Virus record (IMG/VR): IMGVR_UViG_3300036850_000020 | Coordinates: 1 to 37,605 of that record | Source: a virus | Direction: 5' to 3' (one strand) | DNA length: 37,605 nt | Shown: positions 31,582 through 37,605 of the stretch, one piece after another | How the letters are laid out: every line of letters begins with the position of its first letter | How positions within the stretch are numbered: position 1 is the first letter of the stretch | Notes under the pieces: generated by a model | What the model was told of the DNA's origin: nothing | What the model saw: only the letters and a program-made list of their open reading frames with translations | The model's database searches: none | Translations under genes and position numbers: made by a program

Positions 31582-31901
31582 GCGGACGTCGCGTTCTCAA
31601 GTTCACATTGGCCGTCGAAGCGGTTACGGTCATCGAGACGGCGGATGAGCTGCGGTTCCTAGCCGTTGGCGCGCAGTATGGCAACATCGTTGTGTGGGCC
31701 GAGGCCAGCGTGGGGTCCGGCGTTCGCACCACGCTCCTAGCCGTGATGACGGGTGAAACCGTCCCAGACGACGCGGAATACATCGGCACCGGACAACTCG
31801 GCGGCTGGCGCCACGACGAGCCACCCTACACCGTTGTCCACGTCTACCGCTCCACCCGCTCTACCGATGGAGCCGATACCCCGTCAAGTAACCGGCCGTG
31901 A
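31578..31901 (+). CDS. Small conserved beta-rich phage protein (DUF7352-like)
   Basis: This 107-residue protein reads KFTLAVEAVTVIETAD, then LRFLAVGAQYGNIVVWAEAS and EYIGTGQLG followed by VVHVYRS. The order and motifs resemble a small family common in actinobacteriophages (DUF7352). The function is not known. The match is by memory of the pattern, not by search. Confidence 0.62.
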   Translation: MSGRRVLKFTLAVEAVTVIETADELRFLAVGAQYGNIVVWAEASVGSGVRTTLLAVMTGETVPDDAEYIGTGQLGGWRHDEPPYTVVHVYRSTRSTDGADTPSSNRP

Positions 31902-32044
31902 CCCACCTCGCCGCCGCTCTCCTGGGTTACCTCCTCGGTATCTACTCCCTGGCCGTCCTGCGTCTCCTCCAGGGCTTGGTATGGCGTCGGAACGGCGCTC
32001 GCCCCGGAGATCCGAGCGCGGAGCCGGAAGTGTTGTTCGTCTAA
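31898..32044 (+). CDS. Small membrane protein
   Basis: This 48-residue GTG-started protein has one hydrophobic helix (about 3-27: HLAAALLGYLLGIYSLAVLR). A Pro/Glu-rich end follows. The TAATG junction couples it to the LuxR-like gene. Confidence 0.55.
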   Translation: MTHLAAALLGYLLGIYSLAVLRLLQGLVWRRNGARPGDPSAEPEVLFV

Positions 32045-32250
32045 TGCCAGCCCGCCAGGATCAGCCGACTCAAGCGGAACTGCGCGCGTTGCGGGCGTAC
32101 CTGGAAGCGGGATCAGCAAGGGCGGCGGCACTCGAAATCGGTTGTTCCGAGCAGACGGTCAAGAACCACCTTCACACCCTGCGTCAGAAGTACGGCGTCA
32201 AGCGGACATTCCAGGTCGTCTATCTGCTGCGCGATAAGCTGGCGGCGTGA
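32044..32250 (+). CDS. Small LuxR-type helix-turn-helix protein
   Basis: This 68-residue protein is almost entirely a GerE/LuxR-type HTH (ARAAALEIGCSEQTVKNHLH, then TLRQKYGVKRTFQVVYLLR). It has no sensor domain. A stand-alone HTH of this kind may act as a late-gene or accessory regulator. It lies near the boundary before the lysis region. Confidence 0.78.
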   Translation: MPARQDQPTQAELRALRAYLEAGSARAAALEIGCSEQTVKNHLHTLRQKYGVKRTFQVVYLLRDKLAA

Positions 32251-32281
32251 AGATGGCAGGCCGCATGAATGAGGCGATGGG

Positions 32282-32560
32282 ATGACGGTCACCGTGACGT
32301 GGGAGCTGGTGGTGTTTGTCACGATCATGGTGCTCGGCGTGCTGTCGGGCATTGCCATGTGGCGCACTCCGGCGGTCCCCTGCCGTGATCCGTACCTCGT
32401 GTTCCGGGAGATTGGCCGGGATGAGCGGGCGCGCTACGTCAAGATTTGGCGTGGGTCGTTGTCCGTTCAGCAGCGCGATCTAGGGCGCGCCATGTTGAAG
32501 GTTGGGCGAGAACTGATACGACCAATCCGGGATGCGGCAGAGCGGATGGGCAGGGCTTAG
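32282..32560 (+). CDS. Membrane-anchored hypothetical protein
   Basis: This 92-residue protein has one hydrophobic N-terminal helix (about 8-27: ELVVFVTIMVLGVLSGIAMW). A charged cytoplasmic or external part follows (YLVFREIGRDERARYVKIW). No family was recognised. The 116 bases after it are non-coding, with short partial repeats TCTAG near 32592 and 32617 and no clear promoter. Confidence 0.6.
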   Translation: MTVTVTWELVVFVTIMVLGVLSGIAMWRTPAVPCRDPYLVFREIGRDERARYVKIWRGSLSVQQRDLGRAMLKVGRELIRPIRDAAERMGRA

Positions 32561-32676
32561 CTGCCGACTCTGCCAGAACATTCGTCCCCTTCTAGTACGG
32601 AAGTACCGCGCAATCTTCTAGAACCGCAGCTACCGTAGCCTGCGTGCGCCTGTAGCGTCCTATTTCCCTGTGCGCC

Positions 32677-33096
32677 GTGACCGAGGATGCACGCCCTCTT
32701 GGTCAGCCGACCTTGGACCGCCGGATCGAGCGGCTAGAACGTGAGTTCGCCAAGTTCGAGACGGACGTGGCTCTGATGAAGGCCGAGCAAGGCCACCTCC
32801 GGGAGCTCGTCACGGCCAAGTTCTCAGAGACGGCTCTGTCCCTCGCCCGCATCGAGGGAACCGTGGCATCGGCTCAGACGCTCATACAGACGGCCAGCAC
32901 GGACCCCTCCGCTTCCCCGCTGGGCAGGGCGTTGACGCAGGACATCCTCGCGGTAGCCGTCACGGCGGGTGAAGCCAAGACAATCGCGGAACGGGTGGAC
33001 CGGCGTGTCCTGCTGGCAACTGGCGCCATCGGTGTCATTGCTTGGATCGCGGGCATCGTGGGGCCGGTCTTGGCTCGAACGGTATTCGGGCAGTGA
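32677..33096 (+). CDS. Coiled-coil membrane protein, XhlA-like
   Basis: This 139-residue GTG-started protein has a charged heptad-like coiled coil (about 14-60: RIERLEREFAKFETDVALMK). A C-terminal hydrophobic helix follows (LLATGAIGVIAWIAGIVGPV). This layout resembles XhlA-type lysis accessory proteins. It leads the lysis region. Role inferred. Confidence 0.6.
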   Translation: MTEDARPLGQPTLDRRIERLEREFAKFETDVALMKAEQGHLRELVTAKFSETALSLARIEGTVASAQTLIQTASTDPSASPLGRALTQDILAVAVTAGEAKTIAERVDRRVLLATGAIGVIAWIAGIVGPVLARTVFGQ

Positions 33097-33341
33097 GCCG
33101 GATCGTCACGCCCCTGTCCCGCAGTGCAGCCGAGATCCAGTTCTGCGTCCAGGTGGCGGCCAACTACCGCTTTATGGCTGTGGCGCTGGACAACGCGCCG
33201 GAGCGGAGGCGGCTGCCGCTGACGATACGCCGACTGTCCCGAATCGCTCGCCGTGCGGCGATCGCCGAAGAGATCCATCCCGATTCGCCGGAACGCGGCT
33301 GCGGCATCTGCGGCAATACCACGACGTGTGTGGCCGTCTGA
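33093..33341 (+). CDS. Hypothetical protein with C-terminal Cys motif
   Basis: This 82-residue protein starts at GTG 33093 (GTGA overlap). It is basic and helical (AEIQFCVQVAANYRFMAVAL, RRLSRIARRAAIAEEI) and ends CGICGNTTTC, a possible zinc site. The function is unknown. Confidence 0.58.
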   Translation: MSRIVTPLSRSAAEIQFCVQVAANYRFMAVALDNAPERRRLPLTIRRLSRIARRAAIAEEIHPDSPERGCGICGNTTTCVAV

Positions 33342-34279
33342 TGGCTAAGACCGGCCCCGGCGCCCACAGACATCTCGACTCGCGGGGCAAATGGACAACG
33401 GACCGAGACGATCCACACGTCCATGACGTGGTGACTTATCCCGCTGACACCTTCACGGCTTCGGAGGTAGACCGGCTTCGAGCACTATTGAACGAAGTCA
33501 CACCATCATCCGAGCCGGAACCAACCCCCGAACCCATCCCCTCCCCTACTCCGTCACCCGGCACGCTGACCGATCTACTCGGCTGGCGACTCATCTTCAA
33601 CGACGATTTCGATACCGCTCGAGCTGCCGGCCAGCTTGGCGTCAACGACCCCCGTTATTACGCCTACTGGACGTGGCCGGATAGTTACCGCAAGAACCAC
33701 AACAACACTGGTGGCGGCATCTACACGGCGGCCAACCTGTCCGTCCACGACGGCTATGCCGATGTGCGGTTGAAGGGTCCGACCGTGGCGGGTGGGCCGG
33801 CGTCGGTCGTTGCTTTCGGCCCGCGGCTGGGATCGGTGCTCGGGCAGCTCTACGGGCGTTATCTCATCGACTTCGAGGTCCCAATCAAAGCCGAGGGTTT
33901 CAAGATCGCCTGGCTCCTCTGGCCCCTGTCTGAGACGTGGCCGCGAGACGGCGAGATCGACTTCCCCGAAGGTGGCCTGACGGGCAACATCGACGCCTTC
34001 ATGCATCGCCAGGGTGCTACGTCCGGCTCGGACCAGGATCACTTCGGGTCAGGTGTCCCGGTCTCTCCCGGACGGCATGTCGCGGTCATCGAGTGGCTGT
34101 CCACGGGCTGCCGGTTCATCCTCGATGATCGGGTGCTGGGTACATCTACGTCCCGTATTCCGAACACCCCGATGCGCTGGATCATCCAGTCGGAGACGCG
34201 GCTCGACGAGGTTCGTCCCGCCATAGGGTCCGAGGCGCAGATTCGCATCCATCAGATCGGCGTGTGGGCGAAGGCATGA
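33341..34279 (+). CDS. GH16-like glycoside hydrolase
   Basis: This 312-residue protein starts at ATG 33341. A small N-terminal region is followed by a Pro/Glu/Thr linker (56-74). The C-terminal beta-jelly-roll (about 80-312) carries the GH16 signature E205-I-D207-F-P-E210 (DGEIDFPEGG), where E205 and E210 would be nucleophile and acid/base. It should cut beta-1,3 or 1,4-glycans. No signal peptide is present. In the lysis region it may break down a host wall or capsule polysaccharide, although a virion role is possible. Confidence 0.8.
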   Translation: MAKTGPGAHRHLDSRGKWTTDRDDPHVHDVVTYPADTFTASEVDRLRALLNEVTPSSEPEPTPEPIPSPTPSPGTLTDLLGWRLIFNDDFDTARAAGQLGVNDPRYYAYWTWPDSYRKNHNNTGGGIYTAANLSVHDGYADVRLKGPTVAGGPASVVAFGPRLGSVLGQLYGRYLIDFEVPIKAEGFKIAWLLWPLSETWPRDGEIDFPEGGLTGNIDAFMHRQGATSGSDQDHFGSGVPVSPGRHVAVIEWLSTGCRFILDDRVLGTSTSRIPNTPMRWIIQSETRLDEVRPAIGSEAQIRIHQIGVWAKA

Positions 34280-34359
34280 CCATTCGTGAGCTCGTCTGCT
34301 CCCTGGCTGGCCACGCCAACCCCGGCATCTGCTCGCGCTGTGGAAGGAGGGCCCGATGA
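34276..34359 (+). CDS. Tiny Cys-rich protein
   Basis: This 27-residue protein has C8, C19 and C22 and H13, a plausible zinc knuckle (ELVCSLAGHANPGICSRCGR). ATGA junctions on both sides support translation. Confidence 0.5.
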   Translation: MTIRELVCSLAGHANPGICSRCGRRAR

Positions 34360-34682
34360 GCGGGCTGGCCATCGGTAACTGGGTCAAGCGCAAAGGGGTA
34401 TTACGTCGCCACGTTGACGAGGACGGCAACGAGCGGTGGATCGGCCCGCGCTGGCACCTCGTGGAGTCCGTAGTCGCAGAGGACGCGGTAATTCGTTGCG
34501 GGAAGCGGATGGACAGGGTGAACAAGCGCGGCGTTCCCCTCGAAGTACGAGACGACATGCCGCTGACGCGGATGATCGGGCAGCCGCAGCTTTGTCATGC
34601 GGGTTGCGCTGAGCACGAGGGTGCTTCTGACGAGTTTCGTGAGGACGACGGGTCGACACATGGCGAGGTGGACGTGCCATGA
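34356..34682 (+). CDS. Hypothetical protein
   Basis: This 108-residue protein begins SGLAIGNWVKRKGVLRRHVD. It has beta-like segments (RWIGPRWHLVESVVAEDAV) and a later CHAGCAEHE cluster. No family was recognised. It overlaps both neighbours by ATGA. Confidence 0.6.
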   Translation: MSGLAIGNWVKRKGVLRRHVDEDGNERWIGPRWHLVESVVAEDAVIRCGKRMDRVNKRGVPLEVRDDMPLTRMIGQPQLCHAGCAEHEGASDEFREDDGSTHGEVDVP

Positions 34683-34876
34683 CACATCCGTGTCGTCGTC
34701 ACGATGCGGCCCTCTGGGATGAGGAATCGGACCAGTGGGTCTGCCAGAAGTGTGGCTTTCGTTGGGCCGTTCGCCGGAAGCCGGATGGTCGCCCATTCCC
34801 ACGGCAAGTTCCAGTTGATGCGAAGGGGACGTTGTTGCCGCGCCCGACGATGCCTGATCGATGGATTGGCCGGTGA
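34679..34876 (+). CDS. Zinc-ribbon protein
   Basis: This 65-residue protein contains C5, H8, then C22-x2-C25 (VCQKCGFRW), a one-zinc ribbon. A basic, Pro-rich end follows. Probably a nucleic-acid-binding accessory. It overlaps the next gene's GTG. Confidence 0.58.
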   Translation: MTHPCRRHDAALWDEESDQWVCQKCGFRWAVRRKPDGRPFPRQVPVDAKGTLLPRPTMPDRWIGR

Positions 34877-35784
34877 TCGATGTCTGCCACCCCTCGCCTT
34901 GGAGCTACCAACTCGCTCGAGATGCGACAGGGAGGCTCATCGACAAAAATGGTCCCGTCAACTGCGCCGCCCACGCTTGTGCTGATGGCTTGGAATGCGA
35001 CTCGTGCGGTCGGATCAACGTCACCGGAGCCAAGATCCGTTCACTCACCAACGAGCCACGACCGGATTCGAGCTCTCCCGGACTTCACCACGGCCAGCTT
35101 CGGGATGCCTGCGCGAAGCTCGGTGTCCGGCTGGAGGTCATCTATGGCGCTTCGTGGGACGAGGTTCGGGACGTTCGCAAGTCGGGCCGGACGTATCTTA
35201 TCCAGGTCAACTACCTGCCGATCCGCCTCACCCCGTACTCAGGCCAGCGGAACTTCTACGGCAACCACGAGCTCATGGGCCGGTTCGACCTCATCCACGA
35301 CCCCTTGGCGGATGGGCGGCTGTCGGGTGGTAAACGGGTCTGGCGCTCACCCGGCACGTATCCCGAATCGCTCCTCAAGCAAGCGGCCGGCGCGTTCATC
35401 ACAGCGCGCTATCCGTCGGGCGGTATCAAGTCCCGCCTGGGCTTCGGGCGGGCCAACATCGCTGTCTTCCCCCACACGATGCTCCCGGACACCAGCACGC
35501 CGGTCGTCACGCCTCCGAGTCCTTGGAACGGAAAGGAGCGAAACGTGGCGATCCTGACCGCCTACAAGGGGCATACCTTCCGCCTAGCGAAGGATCAGGC
35601 GTTGTATCGCCATCCGTCGGGGCCGGTCGTCACAGTCATGTCCGCTACCGGTTCGGTTGAGTACATCGGCAAGGCGGGAGCTGGCTGGGTTGCCGTAAGG
35701 GTGGGGACGAAAGCGCTGTACGCGGACGGGATCGTGCGGCCTACCGTCCTGTATTGCCCCAGTGGGGCGGGAGTCTTGGAGTGA
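34873..35784 (+). CDS. C39-like cysteine peptidase / SH3 lysin
   Basis: This 303-residue protein starts at GTG 34873, which gives the GTGA overlap common here (ATG 34861 is less likely). C31 lies in NGPVNCAAHA, H132 in GNHELMG and D143 in LIHDPLAD. This C-H-D order and the HxD spacing fit a papain-like C39-type peptidase used as an endolysin. Residues about 225-300 form an SH3-like domain (GHTFRLAKDQALYRHPSG, VEYIGKAGAGWVAV) for wall binding. An internal ribosome site with an in-frame GTG can make this domain alone. Likely the endolysin. Confidence 0.62.
   Translation: MIDVCHPSPWSYQLARDATGRLIDKNGPVNCAAHACADGLECDSCGRINVTGAKIRSLTNEPRPDSSSPGLHHGQLRDACAKLGVRLEVIYGASWDEVRDVRKSGRTYLIQVNYLPIRLTPYSGQRNFYGNHELMGRFDLIHDPLADGRLSGGKRVWRSPGTYPESLLKQAAGAFITARYPSGGIKSRLGFGRANIAVFPHTMLPDTSTPVVTPPSPWNGKERNVAILTAYKGHTFRLAKDQALYRHPSGPVVTVMSATGSVEYIGKAGAGWVAVRVGTKALYADGIVRPTVLYCPSGAGVLE
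35532..35547 (+). promoter_or_regulatory. Internal ribosome site and start within the lysin gene
   Basis: AAAGGAG (35532-35538), 6 bases, then in-frame GTG (35545). It would produce a 79-residue protein comprising just the SH3-like wall-binding domain. This is among the best ribosome sites in the window. Confidence 0.62.
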
Positions 35785-35930
35785 ACTGGGACAACGGACC
35801 GATCGATGAGGCGAGCGTCATTGTCGAGAAGCCGATCGTTGAGCTCCCCGACGATCAGATCGTCCCCGACACGACCGAACCACTCCCGGACGACCCGGAA
35901 GTGAAGACGGACGAAATCCCCGAGGAGTAG
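35781..35930 (+). CDS. Small acidic protein
   Basis: This 49-residue GTG-started protein is strongly acidic (VELPDDQIVPDTTEPLPDDP). It probably lacks fixed structure. Role unknown; it lies between lysin and holin-like genes. Confidence 0.52.
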   Translation: MNWDNGPIDEASVIVEKPIVELPDDQIVPDTTEPLPDDPEVKTDEIPEE

Positions 35931-35939
35931 GAGGAAGGA

Positions 35940-36188
35940 ATGGCAACAACAGCCAGCGGCAAGCTGCTAGGACGTTCCACATCGCTGTGGGTATCCCTGG
36001 TGGCAGCGGCCCTCAACCTTGCAGTGGTCCTGAACGTGATCACTCTCGATGCCGTCCAGATCGGCTCGGTCAATACGTTCGTATTGGTGCTCATCGGCAT
36101 TTTGGCGAACGAGGAGAACCCGACGACGGCGGGAGCGTTTGAGGCGACGACGAAGACCCCTGACGTGACGATCGAGAAGACCCCGTGA
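35940..36188 (+). CDS. Holin-like small membrane protein
   Basis: This 82-residue protein has two hydrophobic segments (about 15-38 and 43-57) and a charged, disordered end. GGAGGAAGG just upstream is a strong ribosome site. Size, two spans and the place next to the lysin suggest a holin. Confidence 0.66.
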   Translation: MATTASGKLLGRSTSLWVSLVAAALNLAVVLNVITLDAVQIGSVNTFVLVLIGILANEENPTTAGAFEATTKTPDVTIEKTP

Positions 36189-36244
36189 TCCCCGTCCACT
36201 GCGGCTGCGGCAAGCCCGCCACGCCAAAGGAGCCGGGATGGTGA
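36185..36244 (+). CDS. Possible 19-residue Cys-rich peptide
   Basis: A GTG-started reading of 19 residues contains HCGCGKP. GTGA and ATGGTGA junctions with both neighbours fit translational coupling. It may be a real peptide or just a bridge. Low confidence. Confidence 0.3.
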   Translation: MIPVHCGCGKPATPKEPGW

Positions 36245-36489
36245 GCATGACAGCGGACGAGTGGCAAGGCTGGCTAGATCTTCGTGAGGCCCCCGCAATG
36301 GGAACATGGACCATCAACGCGATCTTGTCGTTGCTCATCGCTTGCCTTCTCGCATTGTTTATTGCCAGGACGCCCCCTTACGTCGCTGCATTCATCACCT
36401 TGATCGCCGGGATTAACCTCATCACGTCGGTCGCCTTTGATGAGTACCGCTCTCGCAACGCCGCCTACTGGACGACGACACACCGATGA
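36238..36489 (+). CDS. Small two-span membrane protein
   Basis: This 83-residue protein has two hydrophobic stretches (about 25-43 and 47-65). The N-terminus is charged (MTADEWQGWLDLREA). It may be a second holin or antiholin. It overlaps both neighbours. Confidence 0.6.
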   Translation: MVSMTADEWQGWLDLREAPAMGTWTINAILSLLIACLLALFIARTPPYVAAFITLIAGINLITSVAFDEYRSRNAAYWTTTHR

Positions 36490-36620
36490 GCATTCCAACG
36501 GTGCTTGTCGTTGTTGCCTTGATCCTGGCACTAGTCGACGAGTTTCGAGCACAGGGTCAGAGTCTTACCGGCTGGGCTGTCGTGCTCGTCTGCATTTCCC
36601 TGTTGTGGGGCGTGTTCTAG
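36486..36620 (+). CDS. Small two-span membrane protein
   Basis: This 44-residue protein is mostly hydrophobic (PTVLVVVALILALV, GWAVVLVCISLLWGVF) with a short polar turn. It is the third holin-like gene in a row. ATGA and TAGTG junctions support translation. Confidence 0.56.
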   Translation: MSIPTVLVVVALILALVDEFRAQGQSLTGWAVVLVCISLLWGVF

Positions 36621-37222
36621 TGTCCAAGCGTCCGTACATCGGCCCCTCAGACAGTCAGGCCAACGCGGACGCGCTGGCACGGCGATCTGCGCCATATGCG
36701 GAGCCGAGCGAGCGATCCTTCCGTGACTCATGGGACTGGCATCGACGCGAGCCGTCAGATCTTCGGGAAGCGGTCAGGATGGTCCGTCGAGCCTATGCCG
36801 ATGAGGTGCCGTCCAAGCTGCACGAGGGGCGGAACGGCGGCACGCCGATGCTGGCGGCTGATGGATCACCGAGGTTCGCATCCAAGGCCGAGGGCTACAT
36901 CTTCGGCAGTGCGTCAAGCTCCGATGCACGGCGGGATCCCGAGACGGGCCAGTGGGATGCACTCAGCTACTTCCATTCGCCATTCAGGGCTGCACTCGAC
37001 AATTTGGCCCGTGGCGATGAGGCTTGCCAGAAGCGCGGTCTCATCGTCCAGCACGTCACGATGGGTGGGCAAGGTCCGGCAGAGGCGGCCATCAAGGAAG
37101 GCGTACCGCCCTGGTGCGCCAAGCTCGTTGCTGAGAGTGTCCTGTTTGCGTTCCTCCGCAACCTCACTGACGTAAAGCTGAACATGGGTCGGGCTGTAGC
37201 GCAGGACACGACAGCGGCGTAG
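36620..37222 (+). CDS. Hypothetical protein before the terminal HNH gene
   Basis: This 200-residue protein starts at GTG 36620, on the last base of the previous stop (TAGTG). It is charged and helical at the start (PYIGPSDSQANADALARRSA, SDLREAVRMVRRAY). A glycine-rich middle and a C-terminal VPPWCAKLVAESVLFAFLRN follow. No family was recognised. It does not look like a typical small terminase but holds that genomic position. Confidence 0.62.
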   Translation: MSKRPYIGPSDSQANADALARRSAPYAEPSERSFRDSWDWHRREPSDLREAVRMVRRAYADEVPSKLHEGRNGGTPMLAADGSPRFASKAEGYIFGSASSSDARRDPETGQWDALSYFHSPFRAALDNLARGDEACQKRGLIVQHVTMGGQGPAEAAIKEGVPPWCAKLVAESVLFAFLRNLTDVKLNMGRAVAQDTTAA

Positions 37223-37276
37223 GATGCGCGCAGTCCGCAACTGCTCGGCCAGCCGGATGGCGCCGAGATCGTCACG

Positions 37277-37567
37277 ATGGTTCGGCGTGCCGTGAATCGA
37301 GCGTGTCTCGATTGCGGGACGCCTACCCCCCGCACCCGTTGCCGACCGTGTGAGTTGGCATGGCAGCGACGTCGCAACGCTAGACCCGAACGGCGCATCT
37401 ACAAGGGTGACTGGCCTGCGGAGTCACGCGCCCGTAGGACGGTTCAGGACTGGTGTTCGACGTGCGGTAGCCGGAATGACTTGACTGTTGATCATCCGAC
37501 GCGCTCGGTGTTCTGTCGGTCATGTCACGCGACGTTGGAGAACGCACGACGTCGGATTAGGCGGTAG
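37277..37567 (+). CDS. HNH endonuclease
   Basis: This 96-residue protein has C-x2-C (CLDCGTPT) and CRPC, then the HNH core CSTCGSRNDLTVDH and CRSCHATLEN. It is similar to small phage HNH nucleases that act with terminase. It lies at the window end. If the ends are joined, it is immediately upstream of the large terminase gene, the usual place for a packaging HNH. Confidence 0.82.
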   Translation: MVRRAVNRACLDCGTPTPRTRCRPCELAWQRRRNARPERRIYKGDWPAESRARRTVQDWCSTCGSRNDLTVDHPTRSVFCRSCHATLENARRRIRR

Positions 37568-37605
37568 GGCGGGTCAAATCTCTGGAAGGTCGAATGCCTC
37601 AGTAC

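Noticed and set aside
32253-32285. 10-codon reading (MAGRMNEAMG) before the membrane gene at 32282
   Set aside because: Overlaps the next start by ATGA and might couple translation, but it is too short to call a gene.
32561-32676. Promoter or terminator in the intergenic stretch before the lysis region
   Set aside because: Only short partial repeats (TCTAG, AGTAC) are visible. No convincing -35/-10 pair or stem-loop was found.
32969-33340. Upstream extension of the GH16 gene
   Set aside because: It would overlap two other genes in another frame. The ATG at 33341 sits on the preceding stop, as is usual here.
1-37605. CRISPR arrays, tRNA genes, rRNA genes and insertion sequences
   Set aside because: No regularly spaced repeats, cloverleaf-like sequences, ribosomal segments or transposase genes with terminal repeats were seen on either strand.

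Overview
The window looks like an essentially complete genome of a tailed phage (siphovirus with an HK97-type head), linearised just upstream of the large terminase gene. The DNA is GC-rich. Starts are a mix of ATG and GTG, and stop/start overlaps (ATGA, GTGA, TAATG) are almost universal. Several genes appear to have leaderless promoters, with a TANNNT-like box 6-7 bases before ATG. These traits, the tail-fibre motifs and the accessory families point to a high-GC host, most likely Actinobacteria or a related phylum such as Chloroflexota. The host cannot be fixed from sequence alone. No tRNA, rRNA, CRISPR array or insertion sequence was seen.

Layout: (1) 0-18.3 kb, rightward late genes: large terminase, portal, prohead protease, major capsid protein, head accessory and neck proteins, tail tube, a frameshifted tail chaperone pair, tape measure, tail tip and fibres, and a BNR_4-type tail-associated protein. 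Two small leftward genes (1787-2044 and 8288-8608) interrupt this block like morons. (2) 18.1-20.1 kb, immunity region: a leftward GT87-like membrane glycosyltransferase, a leftward HTH repressor and a rightward Cro-like HTH gene. The two regulators are divergent and separated by a compact switch with paired TTGACA boxes and palindromes. (3) 20-22.5 kb, a tightly packed run of very small early genes, several membrane or zinc-ribbon, ending in a strong hairpin leader. (4) 22.5-28.5 kb, recombination, replication and modification: YqaJ-type exonuclease, RecT-like annealing protein, HNH protein, MT-A70 methylase, PD-(D/E)XK-like protein, a winged-helix replication-initiator-like gene with internal AT-rich iterons (candidate origin), and a second DNA methyltransferase. 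(5) 28.5-32.6 kb, small accessory genes including a LuxR-type HTH. (6) 32.7-37.6 kb, a lysis and end region: coiled-coil/TM protein, GH16-like glycosidase, a C39-like cysteine peptidase/SH3 lysin with an internal start, several holin-like membrane proteins and a terminal HNH gene. If the ends join, this HNH gene lies directly upstream of the terminase.

How the genes may work together: the switch region and repressor indicate a temperate or formerly temperate phage, yet no integrase or partition gene was recognised. The glycosyltransferase lies codirectionally behind the repressor, which suggests lysogenic conversion (changing host surface glycan). It sits opposite a BNR_4 tail protein, and there is a GH16-like enzyme in the lysis cassette, so several gene products appear to act on carbohydrate. 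No small terminase subunit was recognised.
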